A stretch of 64,000 nt of DNA from Rhodoplanes serenus. GTDB taxonomy: Bacteria; Pseudomonadota; Alphaproteobacteria; Rhizobiales; Xanthobacteraceae. Location of the stretch: NCBI GenBank assembly GCA_945893145.1, contig CAMDDZ010000010.1:25727-89726 (forward strand), given 5' to 3'. The notes beneath the pieces were generated by a model. The model saw only the letters and a program-made list of their open reading frames with translations, searched no databases and had not been told where the DNA came from. Shown here piece by piece: positions 42,076 to 52,547 of the stretch (positions are counted from its first letter, which is position 1; every line of letters starts with the position of its first letter). A program made the position numbers and the translations under genes.

Positions 42076-42480
42076 ATGGCGGACAAGCAGTATCCGGTGA
42101 CGCATACCGATGCGGAGTGGCGAAAGCTGCTCACGCCCGAGCAATTCGACATCATGCGCAAGCACGGCACCGAGGCGCCAGGAAGCTGTGCGCTGAACTT
42201 CGAGAAGCGGTCCGGCATATTCTATTGCGCCGGCTGCGATCAACCGTTGTTCGTCTCGAAGAAGAAATTCGAGAGCGGCACCGGCTGGCCGAGCTTCAAC
42301 GATCCGGAGCCCGGCTCGGTCGAGACCACCACCGACCGCGCCTATGGCATGGTGCGCACCGAGGTGCATTGCAGCCGCTGCGGCAGCCATCTCGGCCACG
42401 TCTTCCCGGACGGCCCGCCGCCGACGCACCAGCGCTACTGCATCAACGGCGTTGCGCTGAACTTCAAGCCGGCGAGCTAG
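42076..42480 (+). CDS. msrB: Peptide-methionine (R)-S-oxide reductase MsrB
   Basis: This 134-residue MsrB repairs methionine-R-sulfoxide in proteins. The structural zinc cysteines are Cys51, Cys54, Cys99 and Cys102 (YCAGC, CSRC). The catalytic Cys122 lies in QRYCINGVAL, and the substrate pocket GTGWPSFNDP is at 69-78. There is no signal peptide, so it is cytoplasmic. The ATG at 42076 starts two bases after the VOC gene stop. A perfect hairpin follows at 42505. Confidence 0.95.
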   Translation: MADKQYPVTHTDAEWRKLLTPEQFDIMRKHGTEAPGSCALNFEKRSGIFYCAGCDQPLFVSKKKFESGTGWPSFNDPEPGSVETTTDRAYGMVRTEVHCSRCGSHLGHVFPDGPPPTHQRYCINGVALNFKPAS

Positions 42481-42504
42481 AGTCGAAGACCAACCTGTCC
42501 ACGT

Positions 42505-42529
42505 CATGCCCGGCCCAGCGCCGGGCATG
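42505..42529. terminator. Perfect 10-bp hairpin between convergent genes
   Basis: CATGCCCGGC, CCAGC, GCCGGGCATG forms a perfect 10-bp stem with a 5-nt loop, followed on the plus strand by TTTT at 42534-42537. It lies between the convergent msrB and CryL-like genes and may terminate msrB. The sequence is also typical of extragenic palindromes in these genomes. Confidence 0.55.
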
Positions 42530-42556
42530 AACGTTTTGGGCTTCAGGTGGAGGCCA

Positions 42557-43489
42557 TCACTTCGCCGGTTGCTGCCGTTTGTGCGCCTTCAGTGCCGCAA
42601 GCCGCTTGTCGCGCCAGACCATTTTCTTCGCCACCGCGGCGGGCGCCAGCGCTCGCCATTGTTCGAGGATCAGATCGGTCGCGGGCGCCTTGAAAATCTG
42701 GGGGTCAGCCAGCGCCAGTGCCGACATCGGCCCGCCGTAGCGACCGCAATAGTCCGGGATGCCGCCCGGCGCGTTCAGCTCGATCGTTTCGAACGGCCCC
42801 ATGAACGACCAGCGCAATCCGAGGCCATCCTTGAGCGTCTTGTCGAGATCCTGCGGCGTGACATAGCCGCCCTCCACCAGTCGGAACGCCTCGGCCAACA
42901 GCACAGCTTGCAAGCGATTGAGAATGAAACCGTCGATTTCCTTCTTGACCACGATCGGTACCTGACCGACCGCCTGATACAGTGCCTTGGCTTTCGCAAT
43001 CACTTTGGGCGACGTCCATGGCGCGCCGACCAGCTCGACCAGTGGCACCAGATGCGGTGGGTTGACCGGATGCGCCACCAGGCAGCGCGCGCGGCCTTTG
43101 AGTTTCTCGGTGAAGCGGCTTGCAACGATGGTCGAAGTGGAGGACGCCAAAATCGCATCGGGCGAGGCAAGCCGGTCCAGTTCAGCGAAGATCGCCAGCT
43201 TCGACTCGATGGTTTCCGGCGTGCTCTCCTGCACGAAGGTCGCGCCGTCGAGCGCATCGGCAAGGCCTTTGGCGGCGCGCACCCGGCCAGCCGCGGCTTT
43301 GGCGTTCTTGATGAGCCCGCGCGCCGCAAGCTCAGCGAGGCCATCGGCCACGAGCTTCACCGCCTTGCCGGCCACGCCTTTGCCAGCATCGTAGAGCGCC
43401 ACCTCGTAGCCGCCCGCCGCGAACACGACCGCCCAGGCGCGCCCAATCAGGCCCGATCCGACAATGGCAATCCGCTGTTTTGCAATCAT
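42557..43489 (-). CDS. 3-hydroxyacyl-CoA dehydrogenase family protein, L-gulonate dehydrogenase/CryL-like
   Basis: This 310-residue NAD-dependent enzyme has the loop IAIVGSGLIGRAWAVVFA at the N terminus, the catalytic segment HPVNPPHLVPLVELVG near 140, and NRLQAVLLAEAFRLVEGG near 190. The HPVNPP block and the short length fit lambda-crystallin/L-gulonate 3-dehydrogenases and carnitine dehydrogenases better than fatty-acid FadB. The ATG at 43489 has GGAG upstream. It is in tandem with the quinone oxidoreductase gene on the minus strand. The substrate, a beta-hydroxy acid, is unspecified. Confidence 0.87.
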   Translation of the reverse strand: MIAKQRIAIVGSGLIGRAWAVVFAAGGYEVALYDAGKGVAGKAVKLVADGLAELAARGLIKNAKAAAGRVRAAKGLADALDGATFVQESTPETIESKLAIFAELDRLASPDAILASSTSTIVASRFTEKLKGRARCLVAHPVNPPHLVPLVELVGAPWTSPKVIAKAKALYQAVGQVPIVVKKEIDGFILNRLQAVLLAEAFRLVEGGYVTPQDLDKTLKDGLGLRWSFMGPFETIELNAPGGIPDYCGRYGGPMSALALADPQIFKAPATDLILEQWRALAPAAVAKKMVWRDKRLAALKAHKRQQPAK

Positions 43490-43590
43490 GCCGCCCGCTC
43501 CTGTTGCCGCCATTTTGGCGGCAATCACGGTCGCGCGGACGCTGCGCCTTGTCGAGCGGATTTTCCGCTGTGGCGGCTCAACGACTTCGC

Positions 43591-44556
43591 TTAGGGGATC
43601 AGCAAAATCTTGCCGAAATGATTGTTGCCGCGCATGTGGTCGTGGCCGGCTTTGGCCTCGGCGAGCGGATAGGACTTGTCGATCGGCACTTTGATCTTGC
43701 CGGCCTTCACAATGTCCCACAGGTCGGCGCGCATCTTTACCAGGATGTCACGCACCTCCTCGATGGTGCGGGTGCGGAAGGTGACGCCGATGTAGTCGAT
43801 GCGGTTGCGGGCGTGCAAGTCGAAATCGAACTCGGCCTTCATGCCGGCAAGCCTGCCGATGTTGACGATGCGGCCAAGCAAGGCCGTGCACTTCATGGTC
43901 TGGCTGACGAGCGGGCCGGACAGCATATCGACAGTGAGATTGAGGCCCTTGCCGCCGGTCGCGTTGAGCACCTGCTCGGGCCAGTCTGCGTCCTTGGTAT
44001 CGACCACCAGATCGGCGCCGAATTCCTTGAGCCGCGCCTTGCGCGCCGCGTTGGTCGAAGTGCCGACCACGAATTTCGCACCCATCAATTTGGCAATCTG
44101 CAAACCGATGATGCCGACGCCGGAGCTCGCGCCCTGCACCATGACGTTCTCACCGGCCTTCATGCGGCCAGCGGTGATCAGCGCGTTGTGCAGCGTGTTG
44201 AGACCGATCGGCAAGGTCGCGGCCTGCTCGAAACCCATGCCGTCGGGAATTTTCATGGCGCGGCCGTAATCGCTCACCGCGAATTCGGCGTGGCTGCCGG
44301 GTGAATGACACATCACACGGTCGCCGACCTTGAAGTCGCGCACCTCGCCGCCAACCACGATCACCTCACCGGAGAACTCACTGCCGATCGGCTTGCCGGC
44401 GGCGGCGCCGTGGCTGGTGTCGCCGCGCGCCGAGCCGAGATCGGCGCGGTTCAGCGCAATCGCCTTCACCTTCACCAAAATGTCGGTCGGCTTGGGCTTT
44501 GGCTGCGGCACGTCCTGAATGACGACGCCGTTCGGCGACGCAACACCGGCTTTCAT
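43591..44556 (-). CDS. Zinc-type/quinone oxidoreductase-like MDR dehydrogenase
   Basis: This 321-residue medium-chain reductase has an N-terminal catalytic fold (ALNRADLGSARGD, GSEFSGEVIVVG) and a Rossmann loop in MVQGASSGVGIIGLQIAKLMGA near 138-159. The zinc-binding cysteines are absent, so it belongs to the NADPH:quinone oxidoreductase/enoyl reductase branch. It is followed 101 bp downstream by the CryL-like gene and preceded 32 bp upstream by the extradiol dioxygenase gene, forming a minus-strand catabolic cluster. Confidence 0.88.
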   Translation of the reverse strand: MKAGVASPNGVVIQDVPQPKPKPTDILVKVKAIALNRADLGSARGDTSHGAAAGKPIGSEFSGEVIVVGGEVRDFKVGDRVMCHSPGSHAEFAVSDYGRAMKIPDGMGFEQAATLPIGLNTLHNALITAGRMKAGENVMVQGASSGVGIIGLQIAKLMGAKFVVGTSTNAARKARLKEFGADLVVDTKDADWPEQVLNATGGKGLNLTVDMLSGPLVSQTMKCTALLGRIVNIGRLAGMKAEFDFDLHARNRIDYIGVTFRTRTIEEVRDILVKMRADLWDIVKAGKIKVPIDKSYPLAEAKAGHDHMRGNNHFGKILLIP

Positions 44557-44588
44557 GGGAATCTCCTAGGAGCGCGACGGCTTCGCCG

Positions 44589-45596
44589 TCAGCCCGCCTT
44601 CTGCGCCTTCATCTGATCCCACCAGGGGCAGACGCCGGCCATGCGGTTGTAATTGCCTTCGATCACCTGCACCGGCTGGCGCAGGCCGACCTCGGCGGAC
44701 TCGATGCAAAGCTGGCGCGCCTCTTCGCGCTTCTCAGCGGTCATCCAGCGGCGGTCGTGGCCCCAGAGGCTCGGCCCGTGCTTGCGCTCAAACGGCTTCC
44801 AGGTGGCGTCGTCGATCACCTGACCGCCCCAGCCGTATTCGACCATGAAGCCTGACGGATTCCAGGTGTAGAACGACGTCACATAATCGCCTGAGTGACG
44901 GCCGAGCGACACCGCAATCTTCTCCGGGTCCCCGTTGGCGAGATCGTAGCCCTGGCCGACGTCGTCGAAGCTGAACAGCTCCAGCATCATGTGATGCACC
45001 ATCTTCTTGCCGGTCTCGACCAGCGCGATGGAGTGATGGCGGCCGTTGACGTGGAAGAAGTAGCCCGGGAACGGACGCAGCCAGTAGTCCGAAAGCTTGA
45101 AGCCAAGGACTTCTTGGTAGAACGGCATTACCTCATTCAGCTTCTCCACATGCATGACCACGTGGCCCATGCCGAGCGAGCCGGTACGGAAACCGGAAAT
45201 GTTGCGGCCGGGCCGGAATGGATCGGTGGTGACCGCCGCGCCGTGGAAAAACTCCAGGCGGTTGCCCTCGGGATCGTTGACGACCACCAGATCCTTGACC
45301 AGCCGTTCGTCGGCGAGCGCGCGCGAGCCACGGGCGACCGCGAAGCCCTTGCTTTCCAGCCGTGCAGCCAGCGCCTCAAGGGCCGCGGCATCCGCCATTT
45401 CCCAGCCGAAGAAGCCGATGCCCTGCCCGCCGTCCGCATCGACCACGAGCCGCTGCTTGCGGTCGTCCATGCGGAACGCCATCGAGGAACGGGTCTTGTC
45501 GATCCGCTGCAAGCCCAGGAAATTCGAGCCGTAGCCTGCCCAATCCTCCAGGCTCTTGGCGCGGACACCGATGTATCCCAAAGCTTGTACGGTCAT
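44589..45596 (-). CDS. Type I extradiol (catechol 2,3-type) dioxygenase, two-domain VOC protein
   Basis: This 335-residue two-domain enzyme resembles 2,3-dihydroxybiphenyl/catechol 2,3-dioxygenases. Candidate iron ligands are His in LGMGHVVMHVEK near 144, His in NGRHHSIALVE near 200, and Glu in GFMVEYGWGG near 255. It opens a catecholic ring next to one hydroxyl (meta cleavage). The ATG at 45596 (MTVQALGYIGV) is preferred over an upstream in-frame codon. It is divergent from the FAD monooxygenase, a natural partner that could make its substrate. Confidence 0.88.
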   Translation of the reverse strand: MTVQALGYIGVRAKSLEDWAGYGSNFLGLQRIDKTRSSMAFRMDDRKQRLVVDADGGQGIGFFGWEMADAAALEALAARLESKGFAVARGSRALADERLVKDLVVVNDPEGNRLEFFHGAAVTTDPFRPGRNISGFRTGSLGMGHVVMHVEKLNEVMPFYQEVLGFKLSDYWLRPFPGYFFHVNGRHHSIALVETGKKMVHHMMLELFSFDDVGQGYDLANGDPEKIAVSLGRHSGDYVTSFYTWNPSGFMVEYGWGGQVIDDATWKPFERKHGPSLWGHDRRWMTAEKREEARQLCIESAEVGLRQPVQVIEGNYNRMAGVCPWWDQMKAQKAG

Positions 45597-45726
45597 GGCT
45601 GGTCCCAAGATTGCATCGGAAGATGGCATCGAGTTTGGGACTGTTTAGCACGCGGCGGCGGGGTGGATAAACACCGTGCCGGGCATGGCTGAAACGCAGC
45701 CGTCCGGGCTTCCGTATCGCGGAATC

Positions 45727-45742
45727 GCGGCTAAAAAGCCGC
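45727..45742 (+). other. Small hairpin in the monooxygenase leader
   Basis: GCGGCT-AAAA-AGCCGC is a perfect 6-bp stem 23 bp before the ATG at 45765, in the 168-bp gap between divergent dioxygenase and monooxygenase genes. It could affect translation; there is no direct evidence. Confidence 0.3.
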
Positions 45743-45764
45743 CCGGAAGTCGGAGCTTTGGGTA

Positions 45765-46949
45765 ATGGCGAAGTACAAGATTTTGATCGCGGGGGCCGGA
45801 ATCGGGGGGCTCAACGCTGCAGCGTGCCTGATGAAGGCCGGCCAGCAGGTCGAAATCTACGAGCAGGCTCCAGTGTTGGCCGAAGTGGGCGCCGGCATTC
45901 AAATCAGCGCCAATGCCCAGCACGTGCTCCGCGACCTCGGCATGGGTCCCGACATCGATCGGCTCGGAGTGAAGCCTGGCGCCTATGTGTTCCGGCTGCA
46001 CGACACCGGCGAAGTGATCCAGCGGTTTTCGCTAGCCGAGGAACACGAGCGACTGAACGGCGCGCCCTACACCCAGCTCCACCGTGCCGACCTGCACGAC
46101 CTGCTCGCCGCCAAGGCGCGCGAGTTTAGCCCCAGTGTCGTCAATCTCAACAGCAAGATTGCGGGTTTTAGCCAGGACGACGCTGGCGTCACGCTTCGTC
46201 TTGTCGACGGCCGCACCATTCGCGGCGACATGCTGATCGGCGCTGACGGTCTGAAGTCCGTGATTCGAGAGGAGATCGTCGGCTCAGTGCCGGCGACCTA
46301 CACGGGCGATGCCGCGTGGCGTATTGTGGTGCCGACCGAACGCCTGCCCAAGGATCTGCTGGAGCGGGTCATGTCGGTGTTCATGGGGCCGGGCGGCCAC
46401 GTGGTCTGCTACTACCTGCGCGCCGGTGCGCTGCTCAATTTCGTCGGCCTGATCGAAACCGATCACGTTTCGGAAGAATCCTGGACCGTGAAAGTGTCTT
46501 GGCAGGAGCTGAAGGACAATTTCACCGGCTGGCACCCGGCGATCCAGACGATCATCGACGCCGCAGATCAGGATCAGTGCTATCGCTGGTCGCTGCACAA
46601 TCGGCTGCCGATCCACAATTGGAGCGACGGCCGAGTCACATTGCTCGGCGATGCGGCGCATGCCACCTTGCCCTATCTGGCGCAAGGCGCCGCCATGGCG
46701 ATCGAGGATGGCGCGGTGTTGACGCGCGCGCTGGACATGACTCAATCGGTGGCCGAGGCGCTCCACCTCTATCAGCGCAATCGCATCGAACGCACTGCCA
46801 AAATCGTGCTGCAATCGAGCGCCAACCGCGAGCTGTTCCACCTGCGCACCAAGGACAAAATCCGCGCCGCATTTGCGAAACGCAATGAAGGCGCCGATCG
46901 CAACGCCTGGCTCTATTCCTACAATCCGCTGACTGTTCCGTTGACTTGA
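45765..46949 (+). CDS. FAD-dependent aromatic monooxygenase (salicylate/6-hydroxynicotinate 3-hydroxylase-like)
   Basis: This 394-residue class A flavoprotein monooxygenase has the dinucleotide motif [17 protein letters not shown] at 5-21, the DG motif [13 protein letters not shown] near 157, and [23 protein letters not shown] near 290, where the GD motif binds FAD. It would hydroxylate an aromatic ring with NAD(P)H and O2, producing a catechol-type diol for the divergent extradiol dioxygenase. The start at 45765 precedes the conserved first strand. The substrate is unknown. Confidence 0.9.
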   Translation: MAKYKILIAGAGIGGLNAAACLMKAGQQVEIYEQAPVLAEVGAGIQISANAQHVLRDLGMGPDIDRLGVKPGAYVFRLHDTGEVIQRFSLAEEHERLNGAPYTQLHRADLHDLLAAKAREFSPSVVNLNSKIAGFSQDDAGVTLRLVDGRTIRGDMLIGADGLKSVIREEIVGSVPATYTGDAAWRIVVPTERLPKDLLERVMSVFMGPGGHVVCYYLRAGALLNFVGLIETDHVSEESWTVKVSWQELKDNFTGWHPAIQTIIDAADQDQCYRWSLHNRLPIHNWSDGRVTLLGDAAHATLPYLAQGAAMAIEDGAVLTRALDMTQSVAEALHLYQRNRIERTAKIVLQSSANRELFHLRTKDKIRAAFAKRNEGADRNAWLYSYNPLTVPLT

Positions 46950-47007
46950 CGCATCACCGCGCCAGTCACATATCCGGGGCCGCATCGCTCACCGGATCGA
47001 TTCCGTC

Positions 47008-47930
<923 letters not shown>

Positions 47931-47934
<4 letters not shown>

Positions 47935-48692
47935 ACCATCGCGCGGTCTGGGCGATCTACAGCTTCGAAATGGCGCGCACCGGACGCACGCTGTTCCAAA
48001 GCATCGTGTCGCCGGTGCTTTCGACCTCGCTCTATTTCGTGGTGTTTGGCGCTGCGATCGGCTCGCGCATTCCGGAAATCGAGGGCGTCGGCTATGGCTC
48101 GTTCATCGTGCCCGGCCTCATCATGATGACGCTCTTGACGCAGAGCGTGATGAATGCCTCGTTCGGCATCTACTTCCCGCGCTTTGTCGGAACGATTTTC
48201 GAGATCCTATCGGCGCCGGTGTCGGCGCTCGAGATTACGCTGGGCTATGTCGGTGCGGCTGCCACCAAGTCGATCATCCTCGGGTTGATCATTCTCGCCA
48301 CCGCGGGATTTTTCGTGCCGCTGAAGATTGCGCATCCGCTGTGGATGCTAGCGTTTCTCGTGTTCACCTCGGTGACCTTCAGCCTGCTCGGCTTCATCAT
48401 CGGGCTGTGGGCCGAGGGCTTCGAGAAGCTCCAGATCATTCCGCTGCTGATCATCACACCGCTCACGTTCCTGGGCGGCAGCTTCTATTCGATCAACGTG
48501 CTGCCACCGTTCTGGCAGGCCGTGAGCCTCGCCAATCCGATCGTCTATCTGGTCTCGGGCTTCCGCTGGAGCTTTTACGAGGTCGCGGACGTCAGCCTCA
48601 CCGTGAGCGTCGCGATGATTGCGGTGTTCCTCGTGGCCTGTCTCGCGATCGTCTGGTGGTTCTTCAAGACCGGCTACAAGATCAAGAAATAA
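47931..48692 (+). CDS. ABC-2 type transporter permease
   Basis: This 253-residue protein has six hydrophobic segments and the ABC-2 layout, including [21 protein letters not shown] near 89-109 and [25 protein letters not shown] near 177. It overlaps the ATPase gene by 4 bp (ATGA), so the two make one exporter. Relatives export drugs, lipids or polysaccharides; nothing here points to a specific cargo. An extragenic repeat follows. Confidence 0.92.
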
Positions 48693-48700
48693 CGCGAAGC

Positions 48701-48835
48701 GTCATTCCGGACGCTGCGCAGCAGCGATCCGGAATCCAGATACAAAGTTTGTGCTTGAGGCTGGATTCCGGGCTCGCGCCCATAGCGCGTCGAAGACGCG
48801 CGTGAACGCGCTTATGAGGCGCGCCCCGGAATGAC
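48701..48835. repeat. Extragenic palindrome GTCATTCCGG...CCGGAATGAC with embedded 38-bp module
   Basis: The outer 10-bp arms are perfect (48701-48710 and 48826-48835). An inner perfect 11-bp stem CCGGAATCCAG/CTGGATTCCGG lies at 48729-48739 and 48761-48771. The segment 48779-48816 is the same 38-bp module as at 33077-33114, with one base different. The element lies between the convergent ABC permease and MFS genes. Confidence 0.75.
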
Positions 48836-48841
48836 TGTGCG

Positions 48842-50116
48842 CTAAGCCCGTACACGAAATTGCGCGGCTTTGGTCCAGGCCAACATCGCGAGCGGCACCA
48901 CGGCCACCAGCACCGCAGCAATCCCGGCCGCCGGCAGGCTGGTGCATTCCACTAGCGGGCCGGTGACGACGGCGGCCAGCACCGTCATGGCGCCGGCGCC
49001 GCTTTCACTGACGCCAATGGCGCGTCCGCGATGCTCGGTTTCGACGTGATCGGCCAGCAACGCGGTGGAAGCAACGTTGGCGGCGCTCCAGCCAAGCCCT
49101 ACCAGAAAAGTGCCGACCGTCACCGACAAGAAGCCTTCCGAGAAGGCGACGAACAACGCGCCGATTAGCGCCACGCCGACGCCCGGATACATCACCCGCT
49201 CGCGGCCGAAGCGGTCCGACGCCCAGCCGAGCGGGATCGTAAAAGCGAACATGCCGGCGGCATGGAACGCATGGGAGAATGCAATCGCGGTCAACCCATG
49301 GCCGTGGTGCGACAGCACCAGCGAGGTCAGCACCATGACGATCGCCATGTTGCCCTGGCCGGAGCAGTTGGCGATGATCGCAAGCCGTGTCGGCGTCGAG
49401 CGCCACAGATCCCACGAGTTGAATGGTGCGAGTTGTCCGCCTTGCCGTCCAGGCGGCGGCACGTAATCCGGGTAATAGCGCCCCAGATTCATGCCGATCT
49501 CTTTCGGGTCCGGCTTCACGAACGCCACCAGCACCATGCCGCCGGCAATCAAAAACGGCAGCAGCAGCCAGGGCAGCGCGATCGCCTCGGTACCGGTGCG
49601 CCTGGCGACCACGTCGGCCAGCGCCATCACGCCGGGGCTGAGCACGATGCCGGCGAGCGAGCCGGTCGCGACGAAGCCCAGCGCCAAGCCGCGCATGCGC
49701 GGCGGGAACATATCGGTCGCGGCGACGCGTAACTGCTGCGCGGCCGAAATCCCCATGGTGAAGATCAGCATGCCGAGCGTGAGACCAATCGCGCTGCCGG
49801 CCAGCATGCCGAGCCCGGTCAGTGTGGTGCCAATGAGCGCCAGCCCCTGCCCGAACAGAATGCCAGGCTTGCGGCCATAGGTGTCGGTGATCTTGCCGGT
49901 CGGATAGGCGACGAAAAAACGGCTGATGCCGAACAAGCCGACCGTGAGGCCAGCAAGGCTCGCCGAGCCGGTCACCGCGATCACCATCAGCGGGCCAATG
50001 CCATAGGCAAGCTGCGAGCCCGCGCCAACGAACGATTGCGACAGCGCGAACAGTGTGATGTTGCGCTTGATCAGCGGCGGAATGCAGCCAACCGCGCGGG
50101 GGACCGGCTTGTGCAC
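48842..50116 (-). CDS. MFS transporter
   Basis: This 424-residue carrier has about twelve spans and the loop 2-3 motif FVAYPTGKITDTYGRKPGIL near 68-87; the matching 8-9 loop is GWASDRFGRERVMYPG. Its only clear start, a GTG at 50116, follows immediately after the stop of the LLM oxidoreductase gene with no spacer, so translation is probably coupled. The pairing suggests uptake of the compound oxidised by the LLM enzyme, or export of its product; the cargo is unknown. Confidence 0.87.
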   Translation of the reverse strand: MHKPVPRAVGCIPPLIKRNITLFALSQSFVGAGSQLAYGIGPLMVIAVTGSASLAGLTVGLFGISRFFVAYPTGKITDTYGRKPGILFGQGLALIGTTLTGLGMLAGSAIGLTLGMLIFTMGISAAQQLRVAATDMFPPRMRGLALGFVATGSLAGIVLSPGVMALADVVARRTGTEAIALPWLLLPFLIAGGMVLVAFVKPDPKEIGMNLGRYYPDYVPPPGRQGGQLAPFNSWDLWRSTPTRLAIIANCSGQGNMAIVMVLTSLVLSHHGHGLTAIAFSHAFHAAGMFAFTIPLGWASDRFGRERVMYPGVGVALIGALFVAFSEGFLSVTVGTFLVGLGWSAANVASTALLADHVETEHRGRAIGVSESGAGAMTVLAAVVTGPLVECTSLPAAGIAAVLVAVVPLAMLAWTKAAQFRVRA

Positions 50117-51166
50117 TTATGGATTCACGAGCGCCGGGCGCCGCACGGGACGGCCTTCCGCCGCTCCAGCGAACGCCGGCATCACGTCACGCGCAAAGGC
50201 GCGCAAGTTTTCCCGCGAGCCAGCCGGGCCGTTGAGCAGCACCTGCTGGAAACCAGCTTTGCGGAACACTTCGAGCTTGCTGATGATCTCGTCCGGTGAG
50301 CCGTACATCGCGCTGTCGTCGCTCGCCTCCGCAGTGTCGGCGTAGCTTAGCAGCACCGACTTGTTGGAATTGTCGGGTGCCTGCGCCAAACCTTGCGTGC
50401 GCCGCTGATTGGAGAGCCGGTTCTCGATCGCGCGCGCCTTGTCGGCCGCATCCTTGGCGACGTAGAAGCCGCGGCAGAGCGCGACGTCCATCGGATCAAA
50501 CGTGCGGCCGTGCTTCTCGGTCTCGGACTTGTAGAGATTGAGCCGGTCGATCACCGCCGCGGTCGAGGCATATTGGTCGAGGAGCAGCTTGTAGCCGCGC
50601 TGCGCCACCTTGGCGATCGAGCCGGGACTGCCGGCCGCCATCCAGATCGGCGGATGCGGCTTCTGCGCGGTCGGCGGCTCGACCACGACGTTCTCGAAAT
50701 GCCAATGCTTGCCGTGATGAGAGAAGCGCTCTTCCGAGGTCCAGGCCTTGAGGATGACCGCAAGCGCTTCCTCGAACCGCTCGTCGGCCTCTTCCATCGG
50801 GATGCAGAAGCCCGCGAACTCATTGTGGCGGTAGCCCTTGCCGATGCCGAAATCGAACCGGCCGCCGGAGAGCAGATCGAGGGTCGCGGCCTGTTCGGCG
50901 AGCAGGACCGGATTGTGCCAGGGCAGCACCATCACGGCGGTGCCGAGGCGAAGCGTTTTGGTCTTCGCCGCCAGCCAGGTCAGCAGGTTGATGGTCGCCG
51001 AGACCTGGCCGAAGCCGGTGAAATGGTGCTCAACCGCAAACGTGCTGGTGTAGCCCAGCGCCTCGGCCTCGATGCAATATTCGATGTACTCGCGGAAGCC
51101 CTGCCCCGAGTCCATGTCGGGGCCGCCGCGCTTGGCCTGGGCGCTGCCGAAAAGACCGAATTTCAT
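50117..51166 (-). CDS. LLM-class flavin-dependent oxidoreductase (luciferase-like)
   Basis: This 349-residue FMN/F420-type TIM-barrel enzyme starts MKFGLFGSAQAKRGGPD. Landmarks are YTSTFAVEHHFTGFGQVSA near 39-57, LLSGGRFDFGIGKGYRHNEF near 98-117, and PPIWMAAGSPGSIAKVAQRG. The EHHF block is typical of alkanal-monooxygenase-like members. It is directly followed by the MFS gene. No dedicated flavin reductase lies close by, so a general one must serve. The substrate is unknown. Confidence 0.88.
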   Translation of the reverse strand: MKFGLFGSAQAKRGGPDMDSGQGFREYIEYCIEAEALGYTSTFAVEHHFTGFGQVSATINLLTWLAAKTKTLRLGTAVMVLPWHNPVLLAEQAATLDLLSGGRFDFGIGKGYRHNEFAGFCIPMEEADERFEEALAVILKAWTSEERFSHHGKHWHFENVVVEPPTAQKPHPPIWMAAGSPGSIAKVAQRGYKLLLDQYASTAAVIDRLNLYKSETEKHGRTFDPMDVALCRGFYVAKDAADKARAIENRLSNQRRTQGLAQAPDNSNKSVLLSYADTAEASDDSAMYGSPDEIISKLEVFRKAGFQQVLLNGPAGSRENLRAFARDVMPAFAGAAEGRPVRRPALVNP

Positions 51167-51248
51167 GCCGGGATTCCGAATGGGTTCATCCCGGCAGTGT
51201 AGTGAATCGGATCGTGCGTGTCAGCGCGCAAGTGGCAATCACCAAGCT

Positions 51249-52481
51249 TCAGCGAACGGGCTGTGAGCGATCCACTTTCGCGCCACGCAGGTAGACCATC
51301 GAAATCCGCCGCGAGTTCTTGATGTCATCGAGTGGATTGGCGTCGAGCACGATGAAGTCGGCGCTCTTGCCCGCCTCCAGCGTGCCGGCGTCGGCCATAC
51401 GGAGGAACTCAGCGCCGTTGCGGGTCGCCGCCACGATCACCTGCATGGGCGTCATGCCGGCCAGCACCATGTCCTCCATCTCGTCGTGCGGACCCCAGGC
51501 GCGGTTGCCGTCGGTGCCGAGCACGATGCGCACGCCTTCCGCATTCAGCCGCTTCAGATTGCGCGCCTGGATGGCGTGGAACGCCTGCTCGCGCGGCTTG
51601 TCGACGTTGTCCTTTTCCATTTTTTCGTAGTCGGCAGCGGGCAGTCCTTCCTTGAGCCAGCTGATGTCGACCTTGACGCCGCGCTCCGGCAGATTCGGGC
51701 CGAGGATCAGGTTCGGCTTTGCCTTGAACATCGCCACAAACTCGTCGTCGATGTCGCGGTCGCGGACCCCGTGCGCGAAGGCATCGACATTGGCACGGAT
51801 CAGCCCCTTCGCATCCGACAGATCGAACAGGTGCGCGGTGACCCGCATCCCGTGCTTGTGCGCCTCCTCGATGATCGGGCCATAGAGATCGGGCGTCAGC
51901 TTGGCGTACTTGCCATCGCGCGTGTCGACCCAGATCTTGATGATATCGACCTTCTTCTCGATCAGCTCCTGCACGGCCTTGCGGCCGTCGGCTTCCGTCG
52001 TGATCCAGTGCGGCGCGGTGATGCGGCCGGGTTCGGGCATGGTGATGCCGCGGCCGGCGCTGAAGAAGCGCGCGGCACCCGGAATAACCTGGTTGCGGAT
52101 GTCGAGCAGCTCGTAGTTGTCGAGGCCAAGGCTCAGCGCCGCGCTGATGCCGTAGTAGCCGCGCAGCTTCAGATCGCGGATCAGCCGGTCGCGGATCGGG
52201 CTGAGATGCACGTGCGTGTCGATGATCGCCGGCATGATGGTCTTGCCCGTGACATTCACGCGCGTGGCGCCAGCGGGTACTTGAACGCTCGCGGCTGCGC
52301 CGGCCTGGACGATCTTGTTGCCATCCATCACCAGGGTCGCGTTCTCGATCACGCGGCCGTCGCCGACAACCAGCCGTGCGCCTTCGAAAGCCGTGACTTG
52401 CGCCTGCGCCGCACCGGCGAAGGCCGCAACAACGCCAAACGCCATTGTTGCCGCAACCACCGCCGTCTTCATTCGACGCAT
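51249..52481 (-). CDS. Exported amidohydrolase-family protein (imidazolonepropionase/prolidase-like)
   Basis: This 410-residue metal-dependent hydrolase has a Sec signal (about 1-28, GAAQAQ). The metal motif is IDTHVHLSPIRD near 92-103, with VTAHLFDLSDAKG, HGVRDRD, and VLGTDGNRAWGP near 320 holding the catalytic Asp. The C terminus reads DFIVLDANPLDDIKNSR, typical of this family. It is probably periplasmic and cleaves an amide, lactone or similar bond. The ATG at 52481 has a GGGGG site upstream; the ATG three codons later is also possible. Confidence 0.88.
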   Translation of the reverse strand: MRRMKTAVVAATMAFGVVAAFAGAAQAQVTAFEGARLVVGDGRVIENATLVMDGNKIVQAGAAASVQVPAGATRVNVTGKTIMPAIIDTHVHLSPIRDRLIRDLKLRGYYGISAALSLGLDNYELLDIRNQVIPGAARFFSAGRGITMPEPGRITAPHWITTEADGRKAVQELIEKKVDIIKIWVDTRDGKYAKLTPDLYGPIIEEAHKHGMRVTAHLFDLSDAKGLIRANVDAFAHGVRDRDIDDEFVAMFKAKPNLILGPNLPERGVKVDISWLKEGLPAADYEKMEKDNVDKPREQAFHAIQARNLKRLNAEGVRIVLGTDGNRAWGPHDEMEDMVLAGMTPMQVIVAATRNGAEFLRMADAGTLEAGKSADFIVLDANPLDDIKNSRRISMVYLRGAKVDRSQPVR

Positions 52482-52547
52482 TCGAGCCCCCTGCTGTCGC
52501 GAATGTTGTGTTCGACTTTGCTACACGACCTGCTTGTTACTTGCTTG

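Noticed and set aside
42505..42529. A tRNA or small RNA gene in the hairpin after msrB
   Set aside because: Only one perfect stem and no cloverleaf or promoter; fits a terminator or extragenic palindrome.
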